From Tetracentron sinense (lineage: Eukaryota; Streptophyta; Magnoliopsida; Trochodendrales; Trochodendraceae): 64,000 bases of DNA. Of the stretch, positions 1-12,200 are shown in pieces. Under the pieces are notes generated by a model. That model ran no database searches. It had not been told where the DNA came from and saw only the letters and a program-made list of their open reading frames with translations. Both the position numbers and the translations under genes were made by a program. Within the stretch, counting starts at the first letter, position 1, and each line of letters opens with the position of its first letter. Location of the stretch: the NCBI GenBank assembly GCA_015143295.1, contig CM026555.1, positions 434,001 through 498,000 of the forward strand. Direction: 5' to 3'.

Positions 1-834
1 AAGTGAAGAAGAGAAGGATAGTGAAAAAGATGAGGAGATGCTTCACATGGCAAGAAAATTCAAGGTCTTGAAGCATAAGAAGAACCTCAAGAAAAAAGCA
101 TTTAAGAAAGAATTCGTCAAAGAAGTCATCAAGGGAAAATTGAGCAAAAGAAGAAGACATCATTTGCTATGAATGCAAAAAACCGGGACACATCAAGCCT
201 GAGTGCTCCCAACTCAAGAAGAGCCAAAAATTCTAGAAAATAGCTATGAAGGCTATAACTTGGGATGACTCACATGATAGTGAATCAGATGCTTGCTCAA
301 GCGAAGAAGAAGTCGGCAATCTATGCCTAATGGGACATGAGGATAAGGAAAATTCTAATTGCGATGAATCTCCTTCCTTTGAAGAACTTAGGGAAGCATT
401 TGATAAACTCTATGATGAATATAGAAAAATGGCTTCCAAGAATAAAATGCTTAAGAAAGAAAATTCTTCTCTCTCAAATAAAAATGAGTTTTTGCAAAAT
501 GAAAATAATATTTTACTAAAAGAAAATGAAAATTTGAAAAAGGAGAAATAGGAAATTGATTCTAGGACTCAAATCCCAACCAATGCATGCAATGATTGTG
601 ATAAGTTAAAAACTAAAGTTGAAGACTTAATATGCATTGTAACTAAATTCACTAATGGTAAAAAGACACTACACACAATACTAGGACATAAAAAATGTGT
701 TTATGATAAGGCTGGTATTGGTTATAATCTTGGTATCAAACAAAAGAGTTATCAAAACTTCTTTACCACATCATCTTCTAGGACTTCTTATACATATGTT
801 GGAACCATGAGGTTAAAGCATGTATTTATTAATT
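1..834 (+). mobile_element. Copia-type gag remnant (edge of window)
   Basis: A fossil LTR-retrotransposon gag region. It shows a CCHC zinc knuckle (CYECKKPGHIKPEC, about 155-205), then an acidic stretch beginning MKAITWDDS, then a coiled-coil-like region with repeated KEN/NEN residues to about 550. The tail around 640-800 resembles the spacer before the protease in Sirevirus-like Copia proteins. It is broken in at least a couple of places, enters from the left edge and ends before the AT repeat. No LTR is seen. Confidence 0.75.
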
Positions 835-841
835 ATCCTAA

Positions 842-860
842 TATATATATATATATATAT
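842..860. repeat. (AT)n microsatellite
   Basis: About ten AT units at the right border of the Copia gag remnant. Confidence 0.9.
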
Positions 861-891
861 GCTAGCTTTGCCCATCTATTTGTCCTACTTA

Positions 892-2299
892 GGGTTCGTT
901 TGATAAAACTTATTGATTTTAATAAAAGCTTTTAAATTAAGGTCTAAAAAATAAGAGCTATTTATTTTAAGTCATTTCATAAAAACTGTTTGTTTGATAA
1001 TGTTTAATAGTCTAATTAAAAAGTTTTATTTTTCATTAACATGTTTTATAATACCTTAAATAAGAGCTTTATTATAAAGGTATTTGGTGTCATTGTTGAA
1101 AATTTTACCATTTTTTGGACAAAAACATTTCAAATTTGGGGTCTCACTTGATTTATTTTCTGAGTTTTGTCTAACTTATCACTTGCAGGCAAAAGACCAG
1201 AAAGCCCAATTCAGGATATTTCAAAATCTCTGCGTTGTGGCGGAAACCATGTGCAAGGCACAAGAGGATCACCTAAAGCAATCTTTCATTGATCTTCCAG
1301 TTTGGGGTACTCTGGGTTCCCTCATAGTCTAGTTCTTGGCAAAACCATAACCTTGCTAACATAGACAAACAAATCAAGGCATTATAATTTAGCGAATCAG
1401 GAAAATAATTTGATATGGGTAAGAGACGAGGGTTCCATTGATCCAACCCATGATACCTTACTATGCTTTGTCATCTCTCTTTTATTCAATGATCCTCATA
1501 AGGATGGAGTATGCTGTTCGGTAGGTATGAATTTCTACTAAGATTTGTCCAGGGTTGTGCTTAGTGAACTACTACAGTGTGGCCTTGATTGGTAGCATTG
1601 GGATTTGCTGGGACCTAAGGAGATTGATAACCAAGCCATCTGAAATCAAAGGGATCATAGCTTCGTTCATGATCCGTAGCTTCTGGGGTCAAGACTCGAA
1701 GAGTCTATTAGAAAAAAAAATCAATAAAGAGAGAGGGACAATACTCCCATCTTTACCGAACAGTAACGGAGAAAACCTCCATCCTGGACCGAACCCTAGG
1801 GAAGAGAAGAAACATAACTAAAGAGAGGGACACTGCAGTGACGACGAGTAGAAAGACGAACAGTAATAAAGAAGACGACGAGGCCTTGGCGACCAGCGAT
1901 GAGCAGCAGTGACCGGCGATGAGCAGCGTCGACCTGCGATGGAGGGTAGAGAGTAAAGAGATGATAGCTCTGTGACTATCGAGTGAGAGAATATTGAGGA
2001 AGAAACAATTGAGCCCTTTTAATCTTAAGAGGGCAGTATTGGCATTTAAAAAAACTTGTGAGGACAATTACATCCTAAAATCGACGTAATTGACGGTGAA
2101 TTGGCTACCCGATTTAGTGTGATAAGAGCTTTTTAAAAAAGTGATGTAAGATTACTTTTTGAAGAAGACAAAAAACCACTAAAACACTAAAAAATTTAGA
2201 TAAAATCCTTAGATTATCAAAGAGTCTATTTACTCAAAAATAACTTAATTAAATAGAATAAGTGAATAAGTCCTATTTTAAGTTTTATCAAACGACCCC
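892..2299. mobile_element. Non-autonomous DNA transposon with terminal inverted repeats (hAT-like)
   Basis: The left end reads GGGTTCGTTTGATAAAACTT. The right end at 2279-2299 is its inverted copy with one mismatch in the first bases. GGG-plus-GTTTG termini are common in plant hAT-type non-autonomous elements. A clean 8-bp target duplication was not resolved, so the family is tentative. The 1.4 kb interior has no transposase. It includes an exon-like stretch at 1190-1330 and a purine-rich stretch at 1720-1990. Confidence 0.6.
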
Positions 2300-3116
2300 T
2301 TATTATACATGGTAGTTTTTGTAATATTTTGAGTCCCATCTCCCGAACTAGTAACCATGTCTCTTTCAGCATTCCCTAAAGTTTCACTGGAAAATTTTAC
2401 TTTCTTCCTAATTTTTTTCCCTGTCTCTACAGCTATGATATATTCCGCCAAATTGAAAACTTTCACAATTGTTTCCCTTTCCCAAATTGAGAAATTTCTT
2501 GCCAACACTAAATGTAAAACACAAACAAGAGGAGAGTTTATTTGCTAGACATCAAAGGCATTGATGAAATCACCAAGGAAAAGTAATAAAATAGGATATT
2601 TAATGTAGTTTACATCAAAGTCGATTTTGTTTAAAGTTTTTACTTGATTTTATTAGCTAGATCTATTTGGAATTAGAATTTGGATGAGTTAGGGAAAATT
2701 TTAAGTAGCTTTAAAATTTTATGATCTTTTTACACTCCTATATTATAATAAGAGGCATAGGTGAATTGTGGTAGAAAACAAATTTAAGCTGTTTGGTTTC
2801 TCTGTCTCAGAAAAGACATCCCTCCTTTGAAGTTGAATGATACGGGAAGTCTTCACAAAGGCTTGGATGATCCAATTTCTTATTGTTCTTATTTTATTCT
2901 CCTCTATAATCATTCTCCCATCGCAGCAAGCCTACACACATGCTTGGGAAATCATGCTGCATCAAGCACTTCCTCAAAATGTAATAATGGGCTAAATTGT
3001 CTTTTATAAAACAAAAGATTATTAGTTTCATCATCTTGACAGGAATCGCATGAATCTCATAGGATCCACACATCGATAGAAAATTATGAAGAAAGAACAC
3101 ACAATATATGACACAC
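2300..3116. other. DER intron 6 sequence, no gene seen
   Basis: AT-rich sequence between the inverted-repeat element and exon 6. No Der motif, transposon protein or RNA gene was recognised on either strand. Confidence 0.6.
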
Positions 3117-3242
3117 CTCTTCTGCATCAAGCACCAAAGTAACTACATGAGCCCTCATAATACTTTTTCTTGACTGCATAATGCTCAAGGAAGCTGGTCC
3201 TTTCTCCTGCTTTGTCCTCTGCAACCAACCTGCAGTATCAAC
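3117..3242 (-). CDS. DER: DER exon 6: G3 of domain 2
   Basis: A 126-bp phase-0 exon bounded by a TTCAG acceptor and a GTGTGT donor. It encodes [19 protein letters not shown] followed by [20 protein letters not shown] and AEE, highly typical of Der domain 2. No further Der exon was found on the minus strand between 3116 and 1, so intron 6 is at least 3.1 kb. Confidence 0.92.
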
Positions 3243-6200
3243 CTGAACAATAAACCCCAATACAATCAAAAAAATATAGCAGCTAGATAATCCTCAACAA
3301 CCTTTTATGCTACTTATGATTCATAAATCGAGAGTCTTCAGTTGAAGTAAAAGATAAATGCATCATAACCAGTTAAAAAGTAGCATTTCACGCACACACA
3401 CGCGGACACAAAAAAACATTTCCTTCTGTCAACAAATAGGATTCTTGTCACATAATTATAAATCTGAAAATATACAGCCCAAACCCATCTAATGCTTACA
3501 CTGACAATAAAAGTATCAAATTTCAATTGCAGCATAGATATTGATCTTGGTCAGAATCGAAATGAAGTTCTCTGAAATACTAGAAATTCTGTATAAACTT
3601 ACCCAAAATTGGTTGAATTGTCAAAAGTTTCACAATCACTAGAAACCAAAATGAAATATGTAAGTCCTCAAAATTTATTTGAAATTTAAACCTTGGTTGA
3701 CAACCAACTCATGAGTACTGTACATGTTTCTATTAGAAATATTAATCAGTCATAAAATCCAATTGTGAGTATAATCCAATATGTGTATAATAAGAGAGCA
3801 GTTCCCCGAATCAACATCCATATAATACTCTTATACCACTCGTCAAACAATATATGTTATTCTGTCTAGTCTATCCATAAGAGAGAAAAATTCCTAGAAT
3901 TCAGGAAAATTGCAGGTGTTAGCAAAGGAACTATAGTCCATTTAGTGAAATCTAATTGCAGAAACTAATCGAACATAATTCTCATCACAAACCCCTTGCA
4001 TGCTTTATCTTTCAACTAATAAATAATGCATGGCATGATCTGAGGCACACGTTGATTGCATATTCAGGACTATGTCATATCCAGAATTAGTTCTTGAATT
4101 AGCCATCAGAAAGTGCAAATGGGCAGAAGTAACCAGTATCATGATGAAAGGACCTAGGATGGGAAACAAAGAAATAAATCATGGTGCCCAAGGTTTAGAA
4201 CCATTTTATAAATGGAGAAAGAAAAAGTGACATATAGTGACACTAAGCACTTTTGAGACGGGCTGGTAATACTTGTATGCTTTCTGAGTTGGAGAGAAAC
4301 CAAGAAAGATGCACTTAAGGGCATTGGGATCAAATTTGGATAGGTCAAGGCAATAGACATGAACATAAAAGACACACCCAAACTGTTTGGGAGAGATAGT
4401 AAACATGAAAGTCCGGGGAAAATGATATAAAGAGGAGTTTTAAATCCCAATATTCTAGAGGGCATATGGTTCATCAAAAAGTGGCAGTGAGTAAGGCCTC
4501 AGACCAAAAGATTTTTAGAACATGCATAATAAAAAGAAGAGACCAAGTGATCTCCAACAAGTAATGATTTTTTCCATTAGGCCACTCCATTTTGTTTGGG
4601 GGTTTTAAAACATGAGGTTTGGTGTTCAAACCCATGTTCAGAAAGATAGGAAGCAAGCCCACTAGACATATACTTACCCCTATTGTCAGATTTAAGAACT
4701 TTATGGGTGTGCCAAACTGGGTACAAAACTACAAACTATTTTGCGAAAAGTATTAAGCACAAAATACACATCACTTTTAGCATAAAGAAGATAAACCCAA
4801 GTGACACGAGAGTAATCATCCATAAAAGTTATAACGTACTAATAACCAAATAAAGAGATAGTGGAGAGGGACCCCAAATACCAGTGTAAAGTCCATATGT
4901 TTTAGTATTAGCTTATTCCGTTGTCAAAACAGTGAGTCTAGTATGTCTTGTGTCATGGCCTACAAGTGTTCAAGACAAGTGAAGATAAAGACCGAAGAAG
5001 ATCAGTTGAAGACATTCCGATCATAGCTTTCGTTTTACTCATTTGATGGTAAATGACCTAGATACCATGCTACCTTAGGTGGAAATTGACTTAGAATAAT
5101 TATATGAACCTTAGGTGACTAGATATGTAGCCTTGAGAGGTGTTAGAGGGTCAAAGAAACCAAGGTTCGGTGTAAGGAGCATAACTCATTGACTGTAGCT
5201 CAGATTTTAGTCCATAATATATCAAATCGACCGGAACGAAAAGATCTACAACTTTCGTGAATGAAGTTTTTCCAAATTCTGAGTTTTGGAACCGTTCGAA
5301 CGCTACCAGAACGGTTGCAGTAAATTGCACCCATAGCCTCAACCGTTCGAACGGTGCCACAACCATTCGAATGGTTAGCATGTAAACAGTGTTTTTCTCA
5401 TATTAGAAGTCTGTTTTTTACCCTATTTAAGTTGGGTTTGATTCCCCATTCGAACCTAAGAAGATTAGAGAGTTTAGAGAGAGTTTCTAAAGGATTATTA
5501 GGGTTTTCCAAACTCATTCTCCTCTCATCTTCAACCCTAGAGATTGCAAGCCATTGATTGCTTCATTTTTGCTTGATTGGGTTTTCCTATTGTTTGGAAT
5601 CCAAATAGGGTGTATTATTAATCAACCATCAACCCGTTCTTGTTAAGAACAATTGGCTAGTGTAATCCGGAGCCTTTACGAAGGAGATCGATCCGAAGAG
5701 GATTGTGGTTATTGTGGAGATCTAGGAAGAGCACAAGCTATTGCGATAGATTGCGAGACTTGCGGGTTCGTGGTTACTTATCAAGGCGTGGAGGACTGAG
5801 TACTAAGGATCATTGTGTCGAGTCCGGTTGAGTACAGTTCGAGTCTTGTAAGTATTTGTTTGCTCTTACTCTTAGTGATATCTCTTTGCTGGACTAGGTC
5901 CTGTGGGTTTTCCTAGAAGAGTTTCTACGTAAAAATCCTTTGTGTTGTGGTTTGATTGTCTTCTATATTTCTGTACTTTTATTTATCATCCCTTAATTAA
6001 TAATTTGATTGCATAATCTTAAAAAGAGTAGATAGACTTGTAAGGAGACCTAGTCACCCCCTTGGGTTTGTGAGTTCTCAACTCAAACATTAGATTTGAG
6101 GTTCACCGGATTTTTTCAATTGGTATCAAAGCGGGTTCACTAATTTATTAGTGCGATCTCATTCTTATTTTAAGTGAATATGAGTCTCCAAAGAGAGGGA

Positions 6201-9200
6201 GGATCCATATCTTATCCACCATTATTTGATGGAAATAATTATGCCTATTGGAAAGCTCGTATGAGAGTCTTTCTAAAATCTTTGGATGAGAGAGTATGGA
6301 TCTCTGTTGAACAAGGTTGGACCCATTCAACAAAGACCATAGATGACCTGACCATCCCTAAACCTTCTTTTGAATGGACCAATGTAGATCTGATCTTGAA
6401 AGTTGTAGATGGAATAATAAAGGTCTTAACGTAATCTTTACGGCTGTCACACCCGAAGAATTTCGGCGTATTTCTAAATGTGACACCTCGAAGGAGGCAT
6501 GGGCATTCTTAAACTTACCCATGAAGGGATTACAATAGTCAAGATCTCCAAACTTCAAATACTTACCTCTAAGTTTGAAAAGTTGATAATGGATGATAAT
6601 GAAACTTTTGGCAGTTTTTATGCTAATCTGAGTGACATTGTCAATTCTAGTTTTAATCTAGGGGAAAGAATTCCTGAGTCCAAAATTGTTAGAAAATTTT
6701 TGAGATTTCTACTTGAGAGATTTCGATCGAAGGTTACCGCCATCGAAGAGAGCAAAAATGTTAATGCTCTCAAAATTGAAGAGTTAGTTGATTATTTCCA
6801 AACCTATGAGTTAAATCTGAACTCATCTAAGAAACCAAAATCTATTGCCTTGAAATCTGTTAAGGAATCCATAGATGATTCAGATAATGACCGAGGATGA
6901 TGAAGAAGAGTTGACTTTATTTGCAAAGAAATTCAGAAAATTTCTGAAATTTAATAAGAGATTTAATCCAAAATGACAAAAATCTTTTGAGAAACCTAAA
7001 TACAAGAACTTTAAAAACAAGAGATGTCTTAAAAGTGGTGACAGTAAATCCCAAGGTGTTCAATGTTATGAATGTCAAGGCTATGACCATATTGCCACTG
7101 AGTGCTCTAATAAAAAAAGATTTAAGGGCAAGGTAAAGGATGACAGTGAATCTGAGGAATCAAATAGTTCTTCTTGTGAGGAGACTAAGGGTTATATGGC
7201 CTTCACTGCATCCTTATCTGGGGTTGAAGAATCTTCTTCAAATGCTGTGAATAACCAACACCATAGTGATAGTGAGGATGATGAAGAGAGTCAGAATGAC
7301 TGAGTCTGAGGGAGACCCCAAGGCAGCCTATGACGAGCTGTTTGAGGAATGCCTAAAGCTGAAAAAGACCCAGTTTTCTATGTCCAATAAGGTAAAATCA
7401 ATTAGAATGAAAAGAGATGCCTTAGACCAAGTGACTTCAGGGTTGAAAGCTCTTGTGTCATACTTTGAGGAATAGAAGGCTTCCCTCCTTGTCAAGGTTC
7501 AGCTTCTTGAATCTGTTTTGCATGTTTGTCTTGATCAAAAGACAAGTCTTGAAATCAAGTTGGCTGATCTTGAGCAAGATTAGAGGTGTGGAGATATGAA
7601 GGGAACTCCATCTACCTCGAACACTAAGCCTGGTGATAAAAGTCATCCTCCTGAGAATAAGAAAGACCCTTCAACTCAGAAATTCATTCATATATGTCAT
7701 AAATATGGAGTGAAGGGCATATTATGCCTCGATGTCCTAAACTTCGAAGAATGCCCAATCATGATCTTGAGAACCAAAATAATCTTAATGGGAATCTTCA
7801 AAGGAGAGTTGATATCCTAGTAGATATGTCTAGGAAGTTAATAAAGTTGTTAAAGCCGTTTGGGTAAGAAAGGAAGACCAGAAGGGCTTCACTTAGCCCA
7901 TGCTTGTCATAGCCTAGGATGTGCTTTGTTTGTTATATCTTGTCCTAGTGCTATGCTATTTGTGTATACTATTAATTTTTGTTTTGTTATTTGCTTTTGT
8001 TTGTTTTTCTGTTTTGCTTATTTTGAAAAATTCAAAAACATTGAAAAACAATAAAATCCAAAAGTATTTTTATCATGTTGTCCTTGTTTGAATTACATGA
8101 TCTGCATTCCTTGTGTGATCTTTATTTTTATACATGTCCAAGGTTGAACATGAGTTTGTTTTTGATTGAGGATATATCACCTTTATAATCTATTGGTTAG
8201 GCTGAAAATGAGACTGGTTTTATTTTGTATAGTTAAAGACTTATTCATGTGTGTATGATTTGCTATTTCATATGCACTCTGACTGATTTTGTTGAAAAGT
8301 CTAATTCTCAATCTGTAGGTGTATGTTTTATCCCAAAAGTATGAGCTAGGATGACCAATCTAGAATAACCATATTGTTAGTCATCTCCATTTTGTGTATC
8401 CTCCATGAGCAAAAATTGTTGCAATGAAAAAGGCTACCTATTGGGCTAGTGTGAAAGCTACTTTTAGGTGCAAACAGTAAGTAATGGCTACCTATGTAGA
8501 TAGTAGCTATCTATCTGGGTTGCTAGTGTGAAAGTCCCTACTGCTAATAGAAAAAAGCTACCTATTCGGATAATGTGAAAGTCAGCATTGCATGAAAAGA
8601 TATGTTCAGATAAAGAACATCAAAAGAAATCTTACAAAGTTCGGAGGTATTTGACCAAAAGTAGAAAAAAAATATTAAGTCAAATAAAAATGGATAAAGG
8701 AGTACCAAAATGTAAAAAATTCAGCATATTGGGATCTAACTAGGTTTGACTTCTTAGATTTAAGTCTTCGGAAGTCCCCTTAGTGGTGAATGTCATATCT
8801 TTGGAAAGAGAAAGAAACCTTGATTTAGTATCTAGTCAGATCACCACTACACACAAAGCTTCACTTTTGAACTGTTCACTAAATGCGACTAAGTGAATTG
8901 GTTATGCCTTAACATTCCGTGAGATTTAGTTAGATGTGTATCCTCAATCGGAATAACTAATCATGTTCTTCATTAGATTTGTAATTTTAAATTACTACTG
9001 TTTGGAATGCTTTTGATGCATGTTTGTGTGACACATGATATTTTTTTTGTAATATTAGTGTGTTTTTTTTGTTTTTTTGCATGGGCCTTTCTAGCATAGG
9101 TGCCCTGCTTTTGGTGGTGTCCTTGATCTTAGGGGGAGAAGATCAAGTTGAGTTGTTGAGGGGAAGTTTTTGCTTTGTAATGGTATATTTTGTTCCCTGC

Positions 9201-12200
9201 TCTATAGTCCCTGCACTGTCTACAGTTGCTTGATTGTATTGTGGTTGTCTTGATATTGCATATGCTCTAAATTGATATATTTTTGTGATATTGGCTTCTT
9301 GCCTACCTTTGGCAATTGTGCCAAAAAGGGGGAGAATGTTAGGCTATTATTTTCCTAGTTCAGTACATTCCTTGCAATACCTGTGTAATTATTTTCATAT
9401 TTCATATATGATTCATGGGGTTTTTATTAGCATGTATAGGTGCAGGTTTGCAACAAATAGACCTTACATGACAAGAGCTTCAAGTGTCTCTAATTTGGAT
9501 CGTATTTCAATTTGTGTAATGATCTAATTCTGTGTTTGATGTGTTTTGGGGGAGTTTGTGTCAAGTCATGTACTTCAGGTTGGTTTTGCCACAGAATTGC
9601 CAAAGGGGGAGATTGTAAAGTCCATATGTTTTAGTAATGGCTTATTCCGTTGTCAAAACAATGAGTCTAATGTGTCTTTTGTCATGACCTACAAGCGTTC
9701 AAGACAAGTAAAGATGAAGACCGAAGAAGATCAGTTAAAGACATTCCAATTATAGCCTTCGTTTCACTCATAGGATGGTAAGTGACCTAGATACCATGCT
9801 ACCTTAGGTGGAAATTGACTTAGAATAATTATATGAACCTTAGGTGCCTAGATATGTAGCCTTGAGAGGTGTTAGAGGGTAAAAGAAACCAAGGTTCGGT
9901 GTAAGGAGCATAACTTATTGACCGTAACTCAAATTTTGGTCCATAATATATCAAATCGACCAGAACGAAAAGATCTACAACTTTCGTGAAGGAAGTTTTT
10001 CCAAATTCTGAGTTTCGAAACCACTGTTCAAATGGTTTTGGAACCGTTCGAACGGTACCAGAACGGTTTCAGTAAATTGCACCCGTAGCCTCAACTGTTC
10101 GAACGGTCAGCGCGTAAACAGTGTTTTTCTCATATTAGAAGTCCGTTTTTGACCCTATTTAAGTTGGGTTTGATTCCCCATTTGAACCTAAGAAGATTAG
10201 AGAGTTTAGAGAGAGTTTCTAAGGGATTATTAAGGTTTTCCAAACTCATTCTCCTCTCCTCTTCAACCCTAGAGATTGCAAGCCATTGATTGCTTCATTC
10301 TTGCTTGATTGGGCATTCCTATTGTTTGGAATCTAAATATGGTGTATTATTAATCAACCATAAACCCGTTCTTGTTAAGAACAATTGGCCGGTGTAATCT
10401 GGAGCCTTTGCGAAGGAGATCGATCCGAGGAGGATCGTGGTTGTTGTGGAGATCTAGGAGGAGCACAAGCTATCGCGAGACTTGCAGGTTCATGATTGCT
10501 TATTGAGGCGTGGAGGACTGAGTATTGAGGATCGTTGTGTCGAGTCCGGTTGAGTGCAATTCGAGTCTTGTAAGTATTTGTTTGCTCTCACTCTTAGTGA
10601 TATCTCTTTGCTGGACTAGGTCCCGTGGTTTTTCCCAGGAGGGTTTCCACGTAAAAATAATGTGTTGTGGTTTGATTGTCTTCTATATTCCTGTACTTTT
10701 ATTTATCATCCCTTAATTAATACTTTGATTGCATAATCTTAAAAAGGGTAGATATACTTGTAAGGAGACCTAGCCACCCCCTTGGGTTTGTGAGTTCTCA
10801 ACTCAAACATTAGATTTGAGGTTCACCGGATTTATTCAATCAGAATGAATTATATCAAAAGGGAACTGCTTCGACTTTCAAGAAAAGTATATGAAGATCC
10901 ACAATGTTTTGCAAGTTCACAAGATTCACAATAAAAATTAAAGTTAGAAGATGACACTAATGGTGCGTTTGGCAACACAACTATTAAGTACTTATTTACT
11001 TATTGACAGTGTAGTCAAAGTGTCAAGGCAATGCCTAGGCGAGGGGATGCTTAGGCGTTGCTTTGGTGATGCCTAGGCAACCAAAATTATTTATTTTGCT
11101 CATATTATATAAGAATTAAAGAGTGCCCACCTAGATCATGATCTAGGCGATAGGGGTCCTAGCTAGGTGAGGTGGTTGCCTAGGCGTTGCCAAGGCAACA
11201 TTTTGACTACACTGCTTATTGGTCAAAATAAAGTACTTATTTACAAATGAATTTGTTCGGTAAAAATAAATAAGTAATAAGTAAATGTGATTAGGACGAA
11301 AAAAGGTACTTATAAATAGGCAACTTCAGAGCTACCTTTTTTTAAAAAGTACTTATCTTTAAAAAGAACTTATTAGCCAATATGCCAAATGCCCCCCTAA
11401 ATGAGAAAACATTTTCGTCAACAACAAAGAGGGGTGACCCAGGCATTAATGCCACCACATCATATTAGCAACATGAGAACTACTCCCAAAACAAAACAAA
11501 TGTCCTAGAGACAACTGAGGTGAATGATCCAGCAAGTATAAGCCTCATTTCACACGCCCACAGCCAATAGTCTTCCTCGTCACAAGATCCTAAAAAAGGC
11601 AAGGGGTTGAAAAGAATGTAACCCTTATAGATTTAGTGGTATTACCAACAGACATAAGATTTGTAGAAAATTAGGGACCTGTAAAACATATGTAAGAGGC
11701 ATAGAAGGAGTAACAATATTGTCCTCTCCCAAAATAGAAGAATAGGTACCATCAACAACCCTAACTCTCTTGGAACAAATACGATAGGTGGAAAAGAGAG
11801 ACGACATACCCGTCATGTGATCAATAGCTCCTGAATTCATGAACTAGGAGGGGGCTGACAGAAGAAAGAGAGGGATTGTATGGAGTAGTTGATGTACCTT
11901 AGAGGGCAAATAAGGATGTAGTTATAGAAGGAGTCTCCAACTATGACATAAAGGGTTGAAAGGATTCAATTTCTTCTCGGGATAAGCAAAAATTGTGAGT
12001 AATCGGAGCTAAAATGAGAACCGCACAGGTAGAATCAGATGAAGAAGAACAGCCTGAGACAACTGAGTGGGCAAAGAAGCCACCAATGCCTCCAAAACAA
12101 CCCACTCTACCTACAATTATAGGAGCTCTCGCAGGATGACCATGGAGATTCCAATAGGTCTCCTTGGTATGTTAGGTACAACCGCATTGCTCACACTTGA

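Larger units (their letters stand above)
4885..10838 (+). mobile_element. Sirevirus-like Copia element, gag-only, with both LTRs
   Basis: A complete 5.95 kb insertion flanked by near-identical 5-bp repeats (ACCAG at 4880-4884, ATCAG at 10839-10843). LTRs begin TGTAAAGTCC and end TTCA. A primer-binding site follows the 5' LTR and a purine tract precedes the 3' LTR. Only gag-like coding sequence is present, with no protease, integrase or RT, so it would have depended on a partner. The motif GCCAAAAAGGGGGAGA and a second purine tract resemble the conserved non-coding motifs of Sireviruses. The gag is broken about five times. LTRs differ by roughly 5-10% by eye, so the insertion is likely millions of years old. 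Confidence 0.85.

Noticed and set aside
2278-2508. Minus-strand open frame of 76 codons beginning MLARNFSIWERETIVKV.
   Set aside because: Not related to Der and overlapping AT-rich intron DNA; open on both strands, so probably chance.
4570-4610. Minus-strand PNKMEWPNG resembles the NKMD motif missing from GTPase domain 2 of DER.
   Set aside because: It lies upstream of exon 6 in gene order and within Copia integrase sequence; the neighbouring residues fit integrase, not Der.
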